DNA of 64,000 nt from Bacteroidia bacterium (GCA_030428865.1 JAUIEK010000002.1:310001-374000); one strand, 5' to 3'. Shown: positions 28,858-37,535, numbered from the stretch's first letter. Notes: generated from the sequence alone by a model not told the origin. A program made the numbers and translations.

Positions 28858-29726
28858 TATTGAACTAGCTTGTTAAGTGTATATATAATGAGTTCATCCA
28901 CCACTTTTTTAGGATTTTTACTAAAAGTGCCATTTGCTCTATTGGCTATAATTGCATTTAAAGAACAAGCGTTATGTCCTAATAATTTAGCCATTCCATA
29001 AATAGCAGAAGTTTCCATTTCTAAGTTTGTAGCTTGTATTCCATTACACTCAAAAGAGTCTATTTTTTGATTTAAAGAAGGATCTTGAATGTTTAAACGG
29101 AGTATGCGTCCTTGAGGCCCGTAAAAGCCACCTGCAGTAGCTGTCATTCCTTCAAAAATCTTGTCAGATTCTAACTTTTTCTTTAAATCTACATTACAAG
29201 AAACAACTAGGGGATACGACTTTTTATCAGACCAATTAGTGTGTTTTACAAAAGCATCTTCTATTTCTGGATTAGAAATAGCTTCTACATTATATGATCT
29301 TATCATACCATTCAAATCCAAACTATATGAACTAAGTAAAAACGAATCTACAGGAATATTTTTTTGTAATGAACCTGATGTGCCAATTCTGATAATATTA
29401 AGGGAAGTCAGTTTCTCTTTTATTCTCCTTGTTTTTAAATCAATATTTACCAATGCATCTAGTTCGTTCATTACAATGTCAATATTGTCAGGGCCAATTC
29501 CTGTTGATATTACAGACAGTCTTTTGCCTTTATAAAAACCAGTAGTTGTTTTAAATTCTCTTTTTTGTGTTGAGAACTCAATAGAATCAAAATATTGGGT
29601 AATTTTATTAACTCGATCTTGATCGCCAACAAAAATGATATTGTTAGCTATATTTTCGGGTTTTAAATTTAGATGATAAATACTACCATCAGGATTTAAA
29701 ATTAATTCTGAATTTTCTAAACTCAT
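28857..29726 (-). CDS. Nucleoside phosphorylase (PNP/UDP family)
   Basis: 289 residues. Phosphate-site and family motifs seen: IIFVGDQDRVNKITQYFDSI, VISTGIGPDNIDIVMNELD, RIGTSGSLQK and NLEMETSAIYGMAKLLGHN (the Glu-Met-Glu ribose-binding motif). It should split a nucleoside with phosphate into base and ribose 1-phosphate; whether purine, uridine or something unusual cannot be read. It is joined by one-base TAATG overlaps to DUF1835 upstream and to the binding-protein gene downstream. Confidence 0.87.
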   Translation of the reverse strand: MSLENSELILNPDGSIYHLNLKPENIANNIIFVGDQDRVNKITQYFDSIEFSTQKREFKTTTGFYKGKRLSVISTGIGPDNIDIVMNELDALVNIDLKTRRIKEKLTSLNIIRIGTSGSLQKNIPVDSFLLSSYSLDLNGMIRSYNVEAISNPEIEDAFVKHTNWSDKKSYPLVVSCNVDLKKKLESDKIFEGMTATAGGFYGPQGRILRLNIQDPSLNQKIDSFECNGIQATNLEMETSAIYGMAKLLGHNACSLNAIIANRANGTFSKNPKKVVDELIIYTLNKLVQ

Positions 29727-30658
29727 TAAGAAGTAATTTGTAACAGTTTTCGAGTGTTTTCAACATATAGAAAGCTATATTTTTTAGCACCACCTAAATA
29801 CATGTCATCATTTCTGATTTCTCGATAGAAATTCAATTTATGTTCAAGCACTTGTTTTCCTTTTTTACTTAGTTTTACTGGACTAAATGTTGTAAATAGT
29901 TTTTTGAACTCGTCTAACTTGGATAGGTATTGAAAGTCATTATAACCATATGTTTTTTGTTTATTCAACAACATATCAATTAGTTGATGCTTTGATTTTA
30001 ATTGATTACTATTTGCTGTTTCTAAAATAGTATTTTCTACTTCATTCAATCCATTGCCTAAACTAGGAAATCGTTTTAAATGTGTTTCTAATGCGCTTGA
30101 TAAATGATAAAAAGGAGACATAGGGTTGAATTTATAAACAGTTTCCAATCTAAGCGGACTATCAGAGCAGTAAAGTTGCCAAATGTAGTCTGCATATTCA
30201 ATATCATCTACTGATAGTAGAATTTTGTTTTCTAAAAGTTTCAGAATATCTTTTTTAGGTAAGCTGTTTATTTTTTTACCTACTAAATCTCGACTATCAA
30301 TTAAGTAAATATTTAGTCCATTTCTGTTATTTTTTAGCCAACTAAGTAAAGCAAGCATGTTAATTTGGGAGTGTAAATCGTTATCAAACCATAAAACAAT
30401 TTCTTCTTGTTGTTTCTTTTGGCATAAAACCCGATACTCTTTCAAAGTAAAATCGATAAATGTTTTTTTCGTTACCTTATACGTTTTTTTTAAAAAATCG
30501 AAACGAATTTTCCAGAAATTTTCACTTCCTACCTCTGATAATGTTTTTCCTTCACACAACATTTCTCGCCAAGTAATGTAATCTCCTAATATTCCTTTAC
30601 TTTTTAAGTAGTCTGTAGTAAGATCTCTATTGGTAATGTGCAAAGTTGATTGATTCAT
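29726..30658 (-). CDS. DUF1835 domain protein
   Basis: 310 residues, no signal or membrane segment. The opening STLHITNRDLTTDYLKSKGI and the VLWFDNDLHSQINMLALLSW segment are characteristic of DUF1835, whose biochemical function is not established. A C-terminal region (about 215-310) is helical with basic residues (SKKGKQVLEHKLNFYREIRN). First of three genes joined by TAATG junctions with the nucleoside phosphorylase and the binding-fold protein. Confidence 0.82.
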   Translation of the reverse strand: MNQSTLHITNRDLTTDYLKSKGILGDYITWREMLCEGKTLSEVGSENFWKIRFDFLKKTYKVTKKTFIDFTLKEYRVLCQKKQQEEIVLWFDNDLHSQINMLALLSWLKNNRNGLNIYLIDSRDLVGKKINSLPKKDILKLLENKILLSVDDIEYADYIWQLYCSDSPLRLETVYKFNPMSPFYHLSSALETHLKRFPSLGNGLNEVENTILETANSNQLKSKHQLIDMLLNKQKTYGYNDFQYLSKLDEFKKLFTTFSPVKLSKKGKQVLEHKLNFYREIRNDDMYLGGAKKYSFLYVENTRKLLQITS

Positions 30659-30713
30659 GTTTTTAGCAACGTTTTGGTATCTGATTTATTTTAAACTATA
30701 GAGGTTTTAACAT

Positions 30714-31037
30714 TTAACCTCCTACGCGTTTCACATTAAATCCTTTTTCTTTTAGAAGATTCATAATTTGATCTCTGTAATCTCCTTGAATAATAATCTC
30801 TTCATTTTTAAAACTTCCTCCAACATTAAATTTTGTTTTGATTTCTTTTGCTAGTTTTTTAAAATCTTGTGTAGCACCATTGTATCCTGATATGATGGTT
30901 GTTGGTTTCCCTTTTCGTTTTTCATATTTGCAAAGAATTGGTTCTTCTTGCATCCAAATTGTCGGCTCTTCAGGTTTTGGCTCTTCTTCAAACTGATGAT
31001 CAGGAAACAAGTTTTTCAATTGATCTTGTAAATCCAT
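30714..31037 (-). CDS. SUI1/YciH-type translation initiation factor
   Basis: 107 residues: an acidic N-terminal arm (to about 35) followed by a SUI1 domain (CKYEKRKGKPTTIISGYNG, LAKEIKTKFNVGGSFKNEEI, IQGDYRDQIMNLLKEKGFNV). Relatives such as E. coli YciH affect start-site selection on the 30S subunit. It lies 10 bases after the dioxygenase gene and 55 before DUF1835, all on one strand. Confidence 0.92.
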   Translation of the reverse strand: MDLQDQLKNLFPDHQFEEEPKPEEPTIWMQEEPILCKYEKRKGKPTTIISGYNGATQDFKKLAKEIKTKFNVGGSFKNEEIIIQGDYRDQIMNLLKEKGFNVKRVGG

Positions 31038-31047
31038 ACAAAAAATG

Positions 31048-31995
31048 TTACTTCTTTAATCCTAGTTCTTTTAATCGCTCATCTAAAAATTCTCCAGCAG
31101 TAATATCTTCATATAGTTTAGGATTATCTTCATCAATACATTCTTTCAAAACATTAAGTCTCATACTACTTATAGGATGCATAAAAAACGGAATAGAATA
31201 ACGTGAAGTACTCCAAAGCTCTTTAGGCGGATTTGTAACTCTATGAATCGTTGACTTTAACTTATTATTACTATGACGAGAAAGCATATCTCCTACATTA
31301 ATCATCAGCTCATCTGGTTCTGCAATAGCATCAATCCAATCACCATTATGATTTTGAACTTGCAATCCTTTTCCTTGTGCGCCCATCAATAAAGTAATTA
31401 AGTTAATGTCTCCATGTGCAGCAGCTCTTACTGCATTTTTTGGTTCTTCTGTAATAGGAGGATAGTGAATGGGTCTCAAAATGCTATTTCCATTCTTTAT
31501 ATAAGAATCAAAATAGTCTTCTTTTAGCCCAATATGTAATGCTAAAGCACGTAGTACATATTTAGCTGTTTTTTCTAGCATTTTGTACGTCTGTTTACCA
31601 ACATCGTTAAATTTAGGAAGCTCTTCGACGTAAACATTTTCTGGATATTCAGCTTCTAGGGCAGAATCATTTTCTACATATTGACCAAAGTGCCAAAATT
31701 CTTTTAAATCTCCTTCTTTCTTGCCTTTTGCACTTTCTTTGCCAAATGACACATACCCTCTTTGACCTCCTATACCAGGAATTTCATATTTCTGTTTTGT
31801 TTCTAACGGTAAATTGAAAAAATTTCGAACCTCAGTATACAGATCTTCTACAAGTTTATCATCTAAAAAATGACCTTTCAATGCTACAAAACCAATATTT
31901 TCATAGGCATTTCCTATTTCATTAATAAACTTTTGCTTTCTTTCTGTATTATCAGATAAAAAATCTGATAGATCAATACTAGGGATTTTATTCAT
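31048..31995 (-). CDS. 2-oxoglutarate/Fe(II) oxygenase, isopenicillin-N-synthase-like
   Basis: 315 residues. N-terminal DIOX_N region (IPSIDLSDF, FVALKGHFLDDKLVEDLY), then the double-stranded beta-helix with iron ligands His194 and Asp196 (AAHGDINLITLL) and His251 (STIHRVTNPP), plus the 2-oxoglutarate Arg265/Ser267 (RYSIPFF). The substrate is unknown; bacterial relatives hydroxylate small metabolites. Probably leads a co-directional run with the SUI1 gene. Confidence 0.9.
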   Translation of the reverse strand: MNKIPSIDLSDFLSDNTERKQKFINEIGNAYENIGFVALKGHFLDDKLVEDLYTEVRNFFNLPLETKQKYEIPGIGGQRGYVSFGKESAKGKKEGDLKEFWHFGQYVENDSALEAEYPENVYVEELPKFNDVGKQTYKMLEKTAKYVLRALALHIGLKEDYFDSYIKNGNSILRPIHYPPITEEPKNAVRAAAHGDINLITLLMGAQGKGLQVQNHNGDWIDAIAEPDELMINVGDMLSRHSNNKLKSTIHRVTNPPKELWSTSRYSIPFFMHPISSMRLNVLKECIDEDNPKLYEDITAGEFLDERLKELGLKK

Positions 31996-32002
31996 AATAT
32001 TT

Positions 32003-32088
32003 GTATAACGGTCTGGCTTTAAGTAGTGCGTGATTGAAAAGTGGTAGTTTAATCATGCACGGTCGATGGCCAAAGCTGTGATTTGTAT
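32003..32088 (-). other. attC-like imperfect palindrome directly 3' of the esterase gene
   Basis: A spacer of about 90 bases, less AT-rich than its surroundings. GTGCGTGATT (32026-32035) pairs with AATCATGCAC (32051-32060) with one G-T wobble, and an outer GGCTTT (32015-32020) pairs with AAAGCT (32072-32077). Read on the minus strand it ends GACCGTTATACAA (from 32013 leftward), resembling the GTTRRRY core of integron-cassette recombination sites. It begins 2 bases after the esterase stop, where a cassette attC would be. Confidence 0.4.
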
Positions 32089-32089
32089 T

Positions 32090-33292
32090 TTATTCATTCA
32101 ATTTGTCAATAGCCTCTTTATAAATTTTTGAGTCATTTCTTTTTTGTAAAAGAGCCAATTCGTATGCTTTTTTAAAGGCTGAAATAGCCTTATTACTTTC
32201 TTTATTTTCCTTATACGATAATCCCAGGTAATAATGAGCTAAATGTGATGAAGGGTATAGTTCACCCCAATATTTATATATTTCTATTGCTTCTTCTGTT
32301 TTATTTTCACCAATTAACCTTCTTCCGATATTCTTAAGACAACTCATACTATACAATCTGTCTGTATTTGGGTAAATCTCAAATCCATATTCATCAGATA
32401 GTTTTTGGTAAAAAGATGAAATATTATCTTTAGCTGTCCCTTCCTTTTCAATTAAATCAAGGTAGTCCACATACCATTCTTTTTTTGGGAAAATAAATTC
32501 GAAAGCGGTAATTAATCCAGGTAAAATTACATCTATATGCCCTTCACCTTGAACTATTTCGGCTCTTGTGCGGATAGTTCTGGAATTGAATCTAGACAAT
32601 TTGTCGTTAAAGTCTTTAACATTCACATTGATATAGGGTTGTGATTCTGCATCCTTACTTCCTGACACAACGTATAAAAAACTTTGTTTTATTTCATTTT
32701 GACTATAAAGGTTTTCTAATTCCTCTATAAGTCGCTTGTCTTTATTATAACCATCTCCAATAATGTTCCCTGCTGCAAAGCATATATACGCTTGAAATAA
32801 GTTGGGTTTATTCAATAATGTATATAATCCGATTACTGATGATGGTGAAAAGCCAATAAAAGTTTTAAAATGAGTTGTACGATAGTTTTTTTCTATTAAT
32901 GGTAATAATTCAAGCTCTAAGAATTTTACAAATTCTTCCTGATGATTACCATAGTTGTACTTTCTATTTCGATGATTGTTAAATAAGTCAGGAGCAAAAT
33001 AGTTCCTATGTTTTTCACCAGCACTCAAGGAAACTACTATAGATTCAGGGATTCGTGATGTGTTGCTCAATTGATTGACAATGGCGTTTGTGGTATTAAA
33101 TAGTAAGCCATCGTCTAGAACTATTATTAATGGATATTTCTTTATTGAGTATTGGTATTTATTTGGTAAAGAAATATTAAGGGCTCTAGTCTCACCAATG
33201 AATTTAGAATCTATAGTCAAATGTTTAATCTCAATTTGTGCAAAGATTGAACTTGACACAAGTAATAGAAATATAAATATTTTAATCTTCAT
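32090..33292 (-). CDS. Exported esterase-fold hydrolase with C-terminal TPR
   Basis: 400 residues with signal peptide MKIKIFIFLLLVSSSIFAQ. Residues 22-290 match the PF00756 esterase fold: YPLIIVLDDGLLF, PDLFNNHRNRKYNYGNHQEE, the nucleophile elbow GFSPSS (Ser149; the usual form is GxSxGG) and the histidine region GEGHIDVILPGL. Residues 310-395 form TPR-type helices (HYYLGLSYKENKESNKAISA). Related proteins hydrolyse siderophore or acyl esters in the periplasm. The attC-like element immediately 3' suggests it arrived as a cassette. Confidence 0.82.
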   Translation of the reverse strand: MKIKIFIFLLLVSSSIFAQIEIKHLTIDSKFIGETRALNISLPNKYQYSIKKYPLIIVLDDGLLFNTTNAIVNQLSNTSRIPESIVVSLSAGEKHRNYFAPDLFNNHRNRKYNYGNHQEEFVKFLELELLPLIEKNYRTTHFKTFIGFSPSSVIGLYTLLNKPNLFQAYICFAAGNIIGDGYNKDKRLIEELENLYSQNEIKQSFLYVVSGSKDAESQPYINVNVKDFNDKLSRFNSRTIRTRAEIVQGEGHIDVILPGLITAFEFIFPKKEWYVDYLDLIEKEGTAKDNISSFYQKLSDEYGFEIYPNTDRLYSMSCLKNIGRRLIGENKTEEAIEIYKYWGELYPSSHLAHYYLGLSYKENKESNKAISAFKKAYELALLQKRNDSKIYKEAIDKLNE

Positions 33293-33343
33293 TGTTTTAT
33301 TCTATATAGGTAAAATTAGTAAAATCTTACCAACTAAAAAGGG

Positions 33344-34042
33344 TTATTTCTTTTTAAACGGAATTAAATAGGAGAGTGTATAGTTGAATCCAAACCCTGT
33401 ATTACTAGCAAAGATTCTGTTAAAACCGGGAGCAAAGAGAGATTGAAAATTATTAGGATCATCTATAGAAACCATGATTTTATAGGATCCGCTTACAGAA
33501 ATGAAAAAGTTGGTAAATGTTTCTACTTTAATACCCAACATTAATTCTAGCCATTGAGCACTCAGTCCTGAATCTTTTCTATTTACTATTATAGGATCTC
33601 CTATAAATTCAGGACTACCAGAATTAATAGTATAACTTTCTAGAGTTTGATCAAAAGAACTGATTCCATATCGAAATCCAACAAAAATTTCATTATTCAT
33701 GTTCTGCCAATTATCATACGCGTTGTAATTTGCTCCAACTCGAAGGTAATTTCCTTCAGAAAAAGCAGTAATGTAATCTTCTCTAACGCGTTCCTGTTCT
33801 GTGCCAAATTCAGCAGCGATATACCAACTTTTTGAAATTCTGTAATCAGCAACAAACTCTAAACCAGAATAATCATCATCAAAAAACTCCAAAACAGGTT
33901 TGCTAATATCAATACCTAACCGAAGGCCATAAGCTGTTTTATGTACGATACTGTCTTTTTCTTTTTCAACTTCTGGAGTTAATTGAGACCACGAGGTAAA
34001 AGCAGTTAGAACAAAAAGAAGGCTAATGACGTATTTGTACAT
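33344..34042 (-). CDS. DUF6048 family outer-membrane beta-barrel protein
   Basis: 232 residues with signal peptide MYKYVISLLFVLTAFTSWSQ and alternating strands with Gly/aromatic residues, ending in FGFNYTLSYLIPFKKK, as expected for a small outer-membrane barrel. It overlaps the DUF6452 lipoprotein gene by 20 bases; this pair next to rlmD is a recurring flavobacterial arrangement. Function unknown. Confidence 0.75.
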   Translation of the reverse strand: MYKYVISLLFVLTAFTSWSQLTPEVEKEKDSIVHKTAYGLRLGIDISKPVLEFFDDDYSGLEFVADYRISKSWYIAAEFGTEQERVREDYITAFSEGNYLRVGANYNAYDNWQNMNNEIFVGFRYGISSFDQTLESYTINSGSPEFIGDPIIVNRKDSGLSAQWLELMLGIKVETFTNFFISVSGSYKIMVSIDDPNNFQSLFAPGFNRIFASNTGFGFNYTLSYLIPFKKK

Positions 34043-34478
34043 GAGCTGAGTTTTCGCTGGTTATAGATGTTGAAATAATTTCAAATGATTGAATCCAATT
34101 ATTTGTAGAAGAAATAGATAAATTGTTAAAATTAGCCTTGAATCCGCAAGAGCGAGAAACAAAAATTTCTTCTATCTCATAATCAATTTGTAATTGATCT
34201 TGTACATCGCCTCTAGATAAATTATAGATTGTTTGTGTTGAATTTACATCTAATGGAATAGCAATAGAATCAGTAGTCACGCCATCATAAATAGCGCTAT
34301 CTGCAGCTTCTACTGAAACAGTTAGATTTTCCACTTCTTTTGTATTCTCAGGATCAGAGTTATCGTAGAAGCGAATGATCAATTTAGGAGTTGTGGGTAA
34401 GACACAAATGTCATCTTTTTCACACGAATTTAGCAGTAACGAACTAAGAAATAAGATTAGTGCACTATATCGCTTCAT
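34023..34478 (-). CDS. DUF6452 family lipoprotein
   Basis: 151 residues with a lipoprotein signal peptide ending in LLLNSC (Cys19) and the family opening EKDDICVLPTTPKLIIRFYD. The mature part is a predicted beta domain. Overlaps the DUF6048 barrel gene, suggesting an outer-membrane lipoprotein/barrel pair. Function unknown. Confidence 0.78.
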   Translation of the reverse strand: MKRYSALILFLSSLLLNSCEKDDICVLPTTPKLIIRFYDNSDPENTKEVENLTVSVEAADSAIYDGVTTDSIAIPLDVNSTQTIYNLSRGDVQDQLQIDYEIEEIFVSRSCGFKANFNNLSISSTNNWIQSFEIISTSITSENSAHVQIRH

Positions 34479-34560
34479 TTGGATTTGATAATCTAGCTGT
34501 CAAATGTAATAAATCCAAATCCTATTTAAGAAAACACTTCAAAAAATGTTTTTGTTTTAT

Positions 34561-35814
34561 CTACTTATTCTTAAGTAAGAAAGCTCTAATTTTTTCAGAA
34601 CTACTATCCATATAAACAATTTCACCTTTTGGATTGATAATTATGTATGTAGGAAAAGAGCTTATTTTAAACTTATCATTAAACTCTTTGTTGACCAAAG
34701 CAACAGGCCATTTGATATCTTTTCTTTTAATATACCTGCTTAAAGAACTTTCTGTGTCATGATAAAAAATACCAATAATATTTGCCAAACCTTTATTAAA
34801 TAAATCTTTTATGATAGGTTCTTGCGATACACAGCCTTTGCACCACGTTCCTCCAACATCAATTAAAAGATAATTGTTAGATTTTAGGTGATTACTAATT
34901 AAGGTTTCTTTGCCGTTAAGCAATTGAATTTTTAAATCTTTTACATTAGTTCCTTTTTTAAAAACAATTTTAGTTTCTTTTTTAGTTTCTTTGATACTGA
35001 TAGATTCCCCATTTTCACTAGCTTTTTCAATTCTATAGTTTTCTCCATGCAGTGTAAAAACAGCATTATGATCTATGGGTTCTCCTTGTCTTATATAGTC
35101 TAATAATGAACTGCCTTTATTAATTTCTTGATCCGTTATAAAAATCCTGTCTCCTGAATCATCTGTTTCAAATGTAAAAAGTCCGTCCATAGATCCATCA
35201 TAAAGTAATATGGTTATAGGCTTACCACCTAATATAGATTTAGAATATCTAATATTCATTCTTTGTTGTGTGAGCCACAATGTAGCAGAAAGCATTTTAC
35301 CCTTTGGGAATTTTTTACTATAAAATCTCATTATGTTTTCCTCGTTTTCCTTTCTGATTTTACTTCTTCCTAACTTATAATTAACAACTGCATTTTTATT
35401 TGTATTGTTAGTAAGATTGATGATTGTATTTTGGTTTAAAGTAACAGCTTTTCCATCATCAGTAAAATCTAGATTACCATTAGAATCTATATGAATGGTA
35501 GCAGTAGGAGAGTTGTAATTTTCTACTAGCAATGTAATAATTTTACCAAAGACTGAATTTTTAGTTCCTGCAAAGTATAAATAACCGTATGCAGTTTTTT
35601 CTTTATTTAAGGAATTTGGAAAACGTTTTATTGTAGCACTCTTGTTTGTATAATGTACAATATCAGATTCTAATTTTGTAAGAGGAATAAAACCTATATC
35701 AGTAGAATTTTCTCCCATAGGATTTATATAGTCAGAATCCATCGAAAAATTAATTTCTTGAGATGTTACAATTGTCGATAGACATAATAATGTAATAAAG
35801 ATGTATTTTTTCAT
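34561..35814 (-). CDS. Exported TlpA-like thiol-disulfide protein
   Basis: 417 residues with signal peptide MKKYIFITLLCLSTIVTS. Residues 20-270 form an unrecognised beta-rich region; residues 285-417 are a thioredoxin fold with the redox motif WCKGC (324-328) and the cis-Pro region FKISSFPTYIIINPKG. It probably reduces or isomerises disulfides in the periplasm. It separates rlmD from the DUF6452/DUF6048 pair, which usually sit together. Confidence 0.82.
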   Translation of the reverse strand: MKKYIFITLLCLSTIVTSQEINFSMDSDYINPMGENSTDIGFIPLTKLESDIVHYTNKSATIKRFPNSLNKEKTAYGYLYFAGTKNSVFGKIITLLVENYNSPTATIHIDSNGNLDFTDDGKAVTLNQNTIINLTNNTNKNAVVNYKLGRSKIRKENEENIMRFYSKKFPKGKMLSATLWLTQQRMNIRYSKSILGGKPITILLYDGSMDGLFTFETDDSGDRIFITDQEINKGSSLLDYIRQGEPIDHNAVFTLHGENYRIEKASENGESISIKETKKETKIVFKKGTNVKDLKIQLLNGKETLISNHLKSNNYLLIDVGGTWCKGCVSQEPIIKDLFNKGLANIIGIFYHDTESSLSRYIKRKDIKWPVALVNKEFNDKFKISSFPTYIIINPKGEIVYMDSSSEKIRAFLLKNK

Positions 35815-35872
35815 AATTGAATTGGGTTAGTTTGCAATATTAAGACGTATAAAACTGAAAAGCGTTGCAAAG

Positions 35873-37324
35873 TTATTTCTCGAATAAAGCAATGGTTTCT
35901 ATATGGGCAGTATGTGGGAATTGATCTACTAGACTAAGTTTTTTTAGTTGGTAACCATTGTTAACTAATTCTTCAGTATCTCTAGCTTGTGTTGCAGGGT
36001 TACAAGATACGTATACTATTCGATCGGCATGTAAACCAATAATCTTTTTTAATGTTTTTGGAGCGATTCCAGCTCTAGCAGGATCAAGGATGAGTGTTCT
36101 TATGTTATTTTTATATTCTGGGTGCTGAATCAAAAACTTTCCAACATCTGCTGCGTAAAAATTAACACCTTTAATGTTGTTACGTTCGGCATTTTTCTTT
36201 GCATCTTCAATAGCAGATGATACAATATCTACACCTATAATTTTAGTATTGTTGCTTTTAGAAGCCAATATTTGCCCTATGGTGCCAGTACCACAGAATA
36301 AATCCATCACTACTGTATTGTCTATTGCAGACCTATCCTCAAGAGCATAGTCAATTACCTTCGAATATAATTTTTCTGCAGATTTAGGATTCGTTTGAAA
36401 AAAACTTTTCATGCTAATTTCAAATTGTAGCCCTAATAACTCTTCCACTATTTTATCTTGCCCAGAAACTAAACTAATGCTGCCAGAAGTAGCAATTGTT
36501 CTATCCCCAGTTTCATCATTAATGGTATGTAATAATCCTGCAAAACGTTCCTTAAAGATATCTTTTAACAATTCAGTAAACTTTTCTAAATTGAATTTAG
36601 AAAGCTCAGATGATGTTGTAACAAGGTTGAATAATAGCTGATTGGTTTTATAAGATTTTCGTACTACAAAATACCTAAAAAAGCCTACTCTTTTGGGACC
36701 ATGCCATGGAGCCAATCCTGTTTCTTTGCAATATTCTCTGATTATTTTTAGATTGTCCTCAACTTGTTTGTCAAACAAACCAGAATCTTTTTCAAGATTA
36801 TCACCCATCCACCAAATACCACGTCTTTTAAAGCCCAATGTAAATTCGTCTATATCTGTTTTTTGTATTCTGTTATATCCAATAGCAGAAAAACCGTATT
36901 CCATTTTATTGCGATAATGAAATGTGTTTGGAGAGGAGATGAACTCATCAAAAATACTTTCAATATTGCCTACTTTTCCAATACGTTTGAATAATGATAG
37001 TGTGCTTTCCTTTTTATATTGATGTTGAAGTTCTATAGGGAGTGTTATATAAGGAGCCCCAGGAATATCTTGGTAGGGAATTTCAATCTCATTTTCTGAA
37101 GGCTGTAAAACATCAATGAGTTTACATTCGGCGTATTTCTTGCTAGACTTTTTTACTTGAGCTTTTACCAATTGTCCAGGTAAAGTATTAGGTACAAAAA
37201 CAACAAATTCGCCATTTTCAGAGGTGATTTTAGCAATTCCTTTTCCTCCAAAAGCATAATCCTGAATACGTAATTCTAAAATCTGGCCTCTTTTTACAAA
37301 CTTATTTCGCTCTCTTCTTGGCAT
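35873..37324 (-). CDS. rlmD: 23S rRNA (uracil-5)-methyltransferase, RlmD/RumA family, without Fe-S cysteines
   Basis: 483 residues: TRAM domain (about 10-70), central domain, and SAM-dependent methyltransferase with VVMDLFCGTGTIGQIL, LILDPARAGI and the catalytic loop YVSCNPATQARD. RlmD of E. coli binds a 4Fe-4S cluster through C-x5-C-G-x-C after the TRAM domain; here the same place reads EIPYQDIPGAPYITLP (81-96), with no cysteine. The fold and catalytic cysteine are kept, so methylation is expected but the exact target uracil (1939 or 747) is uncertain. Confidence 0.88.
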   Translation of the reverse strand: MPRRERNKFVKRGQILELRIQDYAFGGKGIAKITSENGEFVVFVPNTLPGQLVKAQVKKSSKKYAECKLIDVLQPSENEIEIPYQDIPGAPYITLPIELQHQYKKESTLSLFKRIGKVGNIESIFDEFISSPNTFHYRNKMEYGFSAIGYNRIQKTDIDEFTLGFKRRGIWWMGDNLEKDSGLFDKQVEDNLKIIREYCKETGLAPWHGPKRVGFFRYFVVRKSYKTNQLLFNLVTTSSELSKFNLEKFTELLKDIFKERFAGLLHTINDETGDRTIATSGSISLVSGQDKIVEELLGLQFEISMKSFFQTNPKSAEKLYSKVIDYALEDRSAIDNTVVMDLFCGTGTIGQILASKSNNTKIIGVDIVSSAIEDAKKNAERNNIKGVNFYAADVGKFLIQHPEYKNNIRTLILDPARAGIAPKTLKKIIGLHADRIVYVSCNPATQARDTEELVNNGYQLKKLSLVDQFPHTAHIETIALFEK

Positions 37325-37347
37325 TCATTTTTTGTTTAATAGGTTGA

Positions 37348-37355
37348 CAAACTTA
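37348..37355 (-). promoter_or_regulatory. Bacteroidota -7 element for rlmD
   Basis: Minus strand reads TAAGTTTG (exact TAnnTTTG), 24 bases before the rlmD ATG. A -33 TTG is not obvious. Confidence 0.45.
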
Positions 37356-37425
37356 GGAAAGTTATCCCTGTTGAAGAAAAAATACTCATGAAATTGATTG
37401 ATAATACAAGTTGATTATTTTTTAG

Positions 37426-37535
37426 TAATTTGCAGCCCTTCAGGGATGATTTCTCTCCCACGCTGCTTTTTCGAGCTATCGAAAAAATAAAGGTAGAGTA
37501 GGAATGGTTATTTTATTCATTTAAACTTAATTAAA
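37426..37535 (+). promoter_or_regulatory. Promoter and structured leader of rocD
   Basis: TAATTTGCAGCC at 37426-37437 resembles the start-proximal element seen before two other genes here. The leader contains a perfect hairpin TTTTTCGA/TCGAAAAA (37467-37474 and 37479-37486, loop GCTA), enclosed by possible CTCTCC with GGTAGAG pairing. It has no U-tract in the right place for a terminator, and I recognise no known riboswitch. Confidence 0.4.

Noticed and set aside
28003..29726. Futalosine menaquinone pathway (MqnA/MqnD plus MqnB)
   Set aside because: The fold combination matches, but there is no radical-SAM MqnC or MqnE nearby, flavobacteria generally use the classical Men route, and the binding protein reads more like NMT1-type proteins. 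Kept only as an analogy.
37420..37500. Known riboswitch (TPP, SAM, glycine) before rocD
   Set aside because: None of the conserved core motifs of these classes can be placed on the leader.
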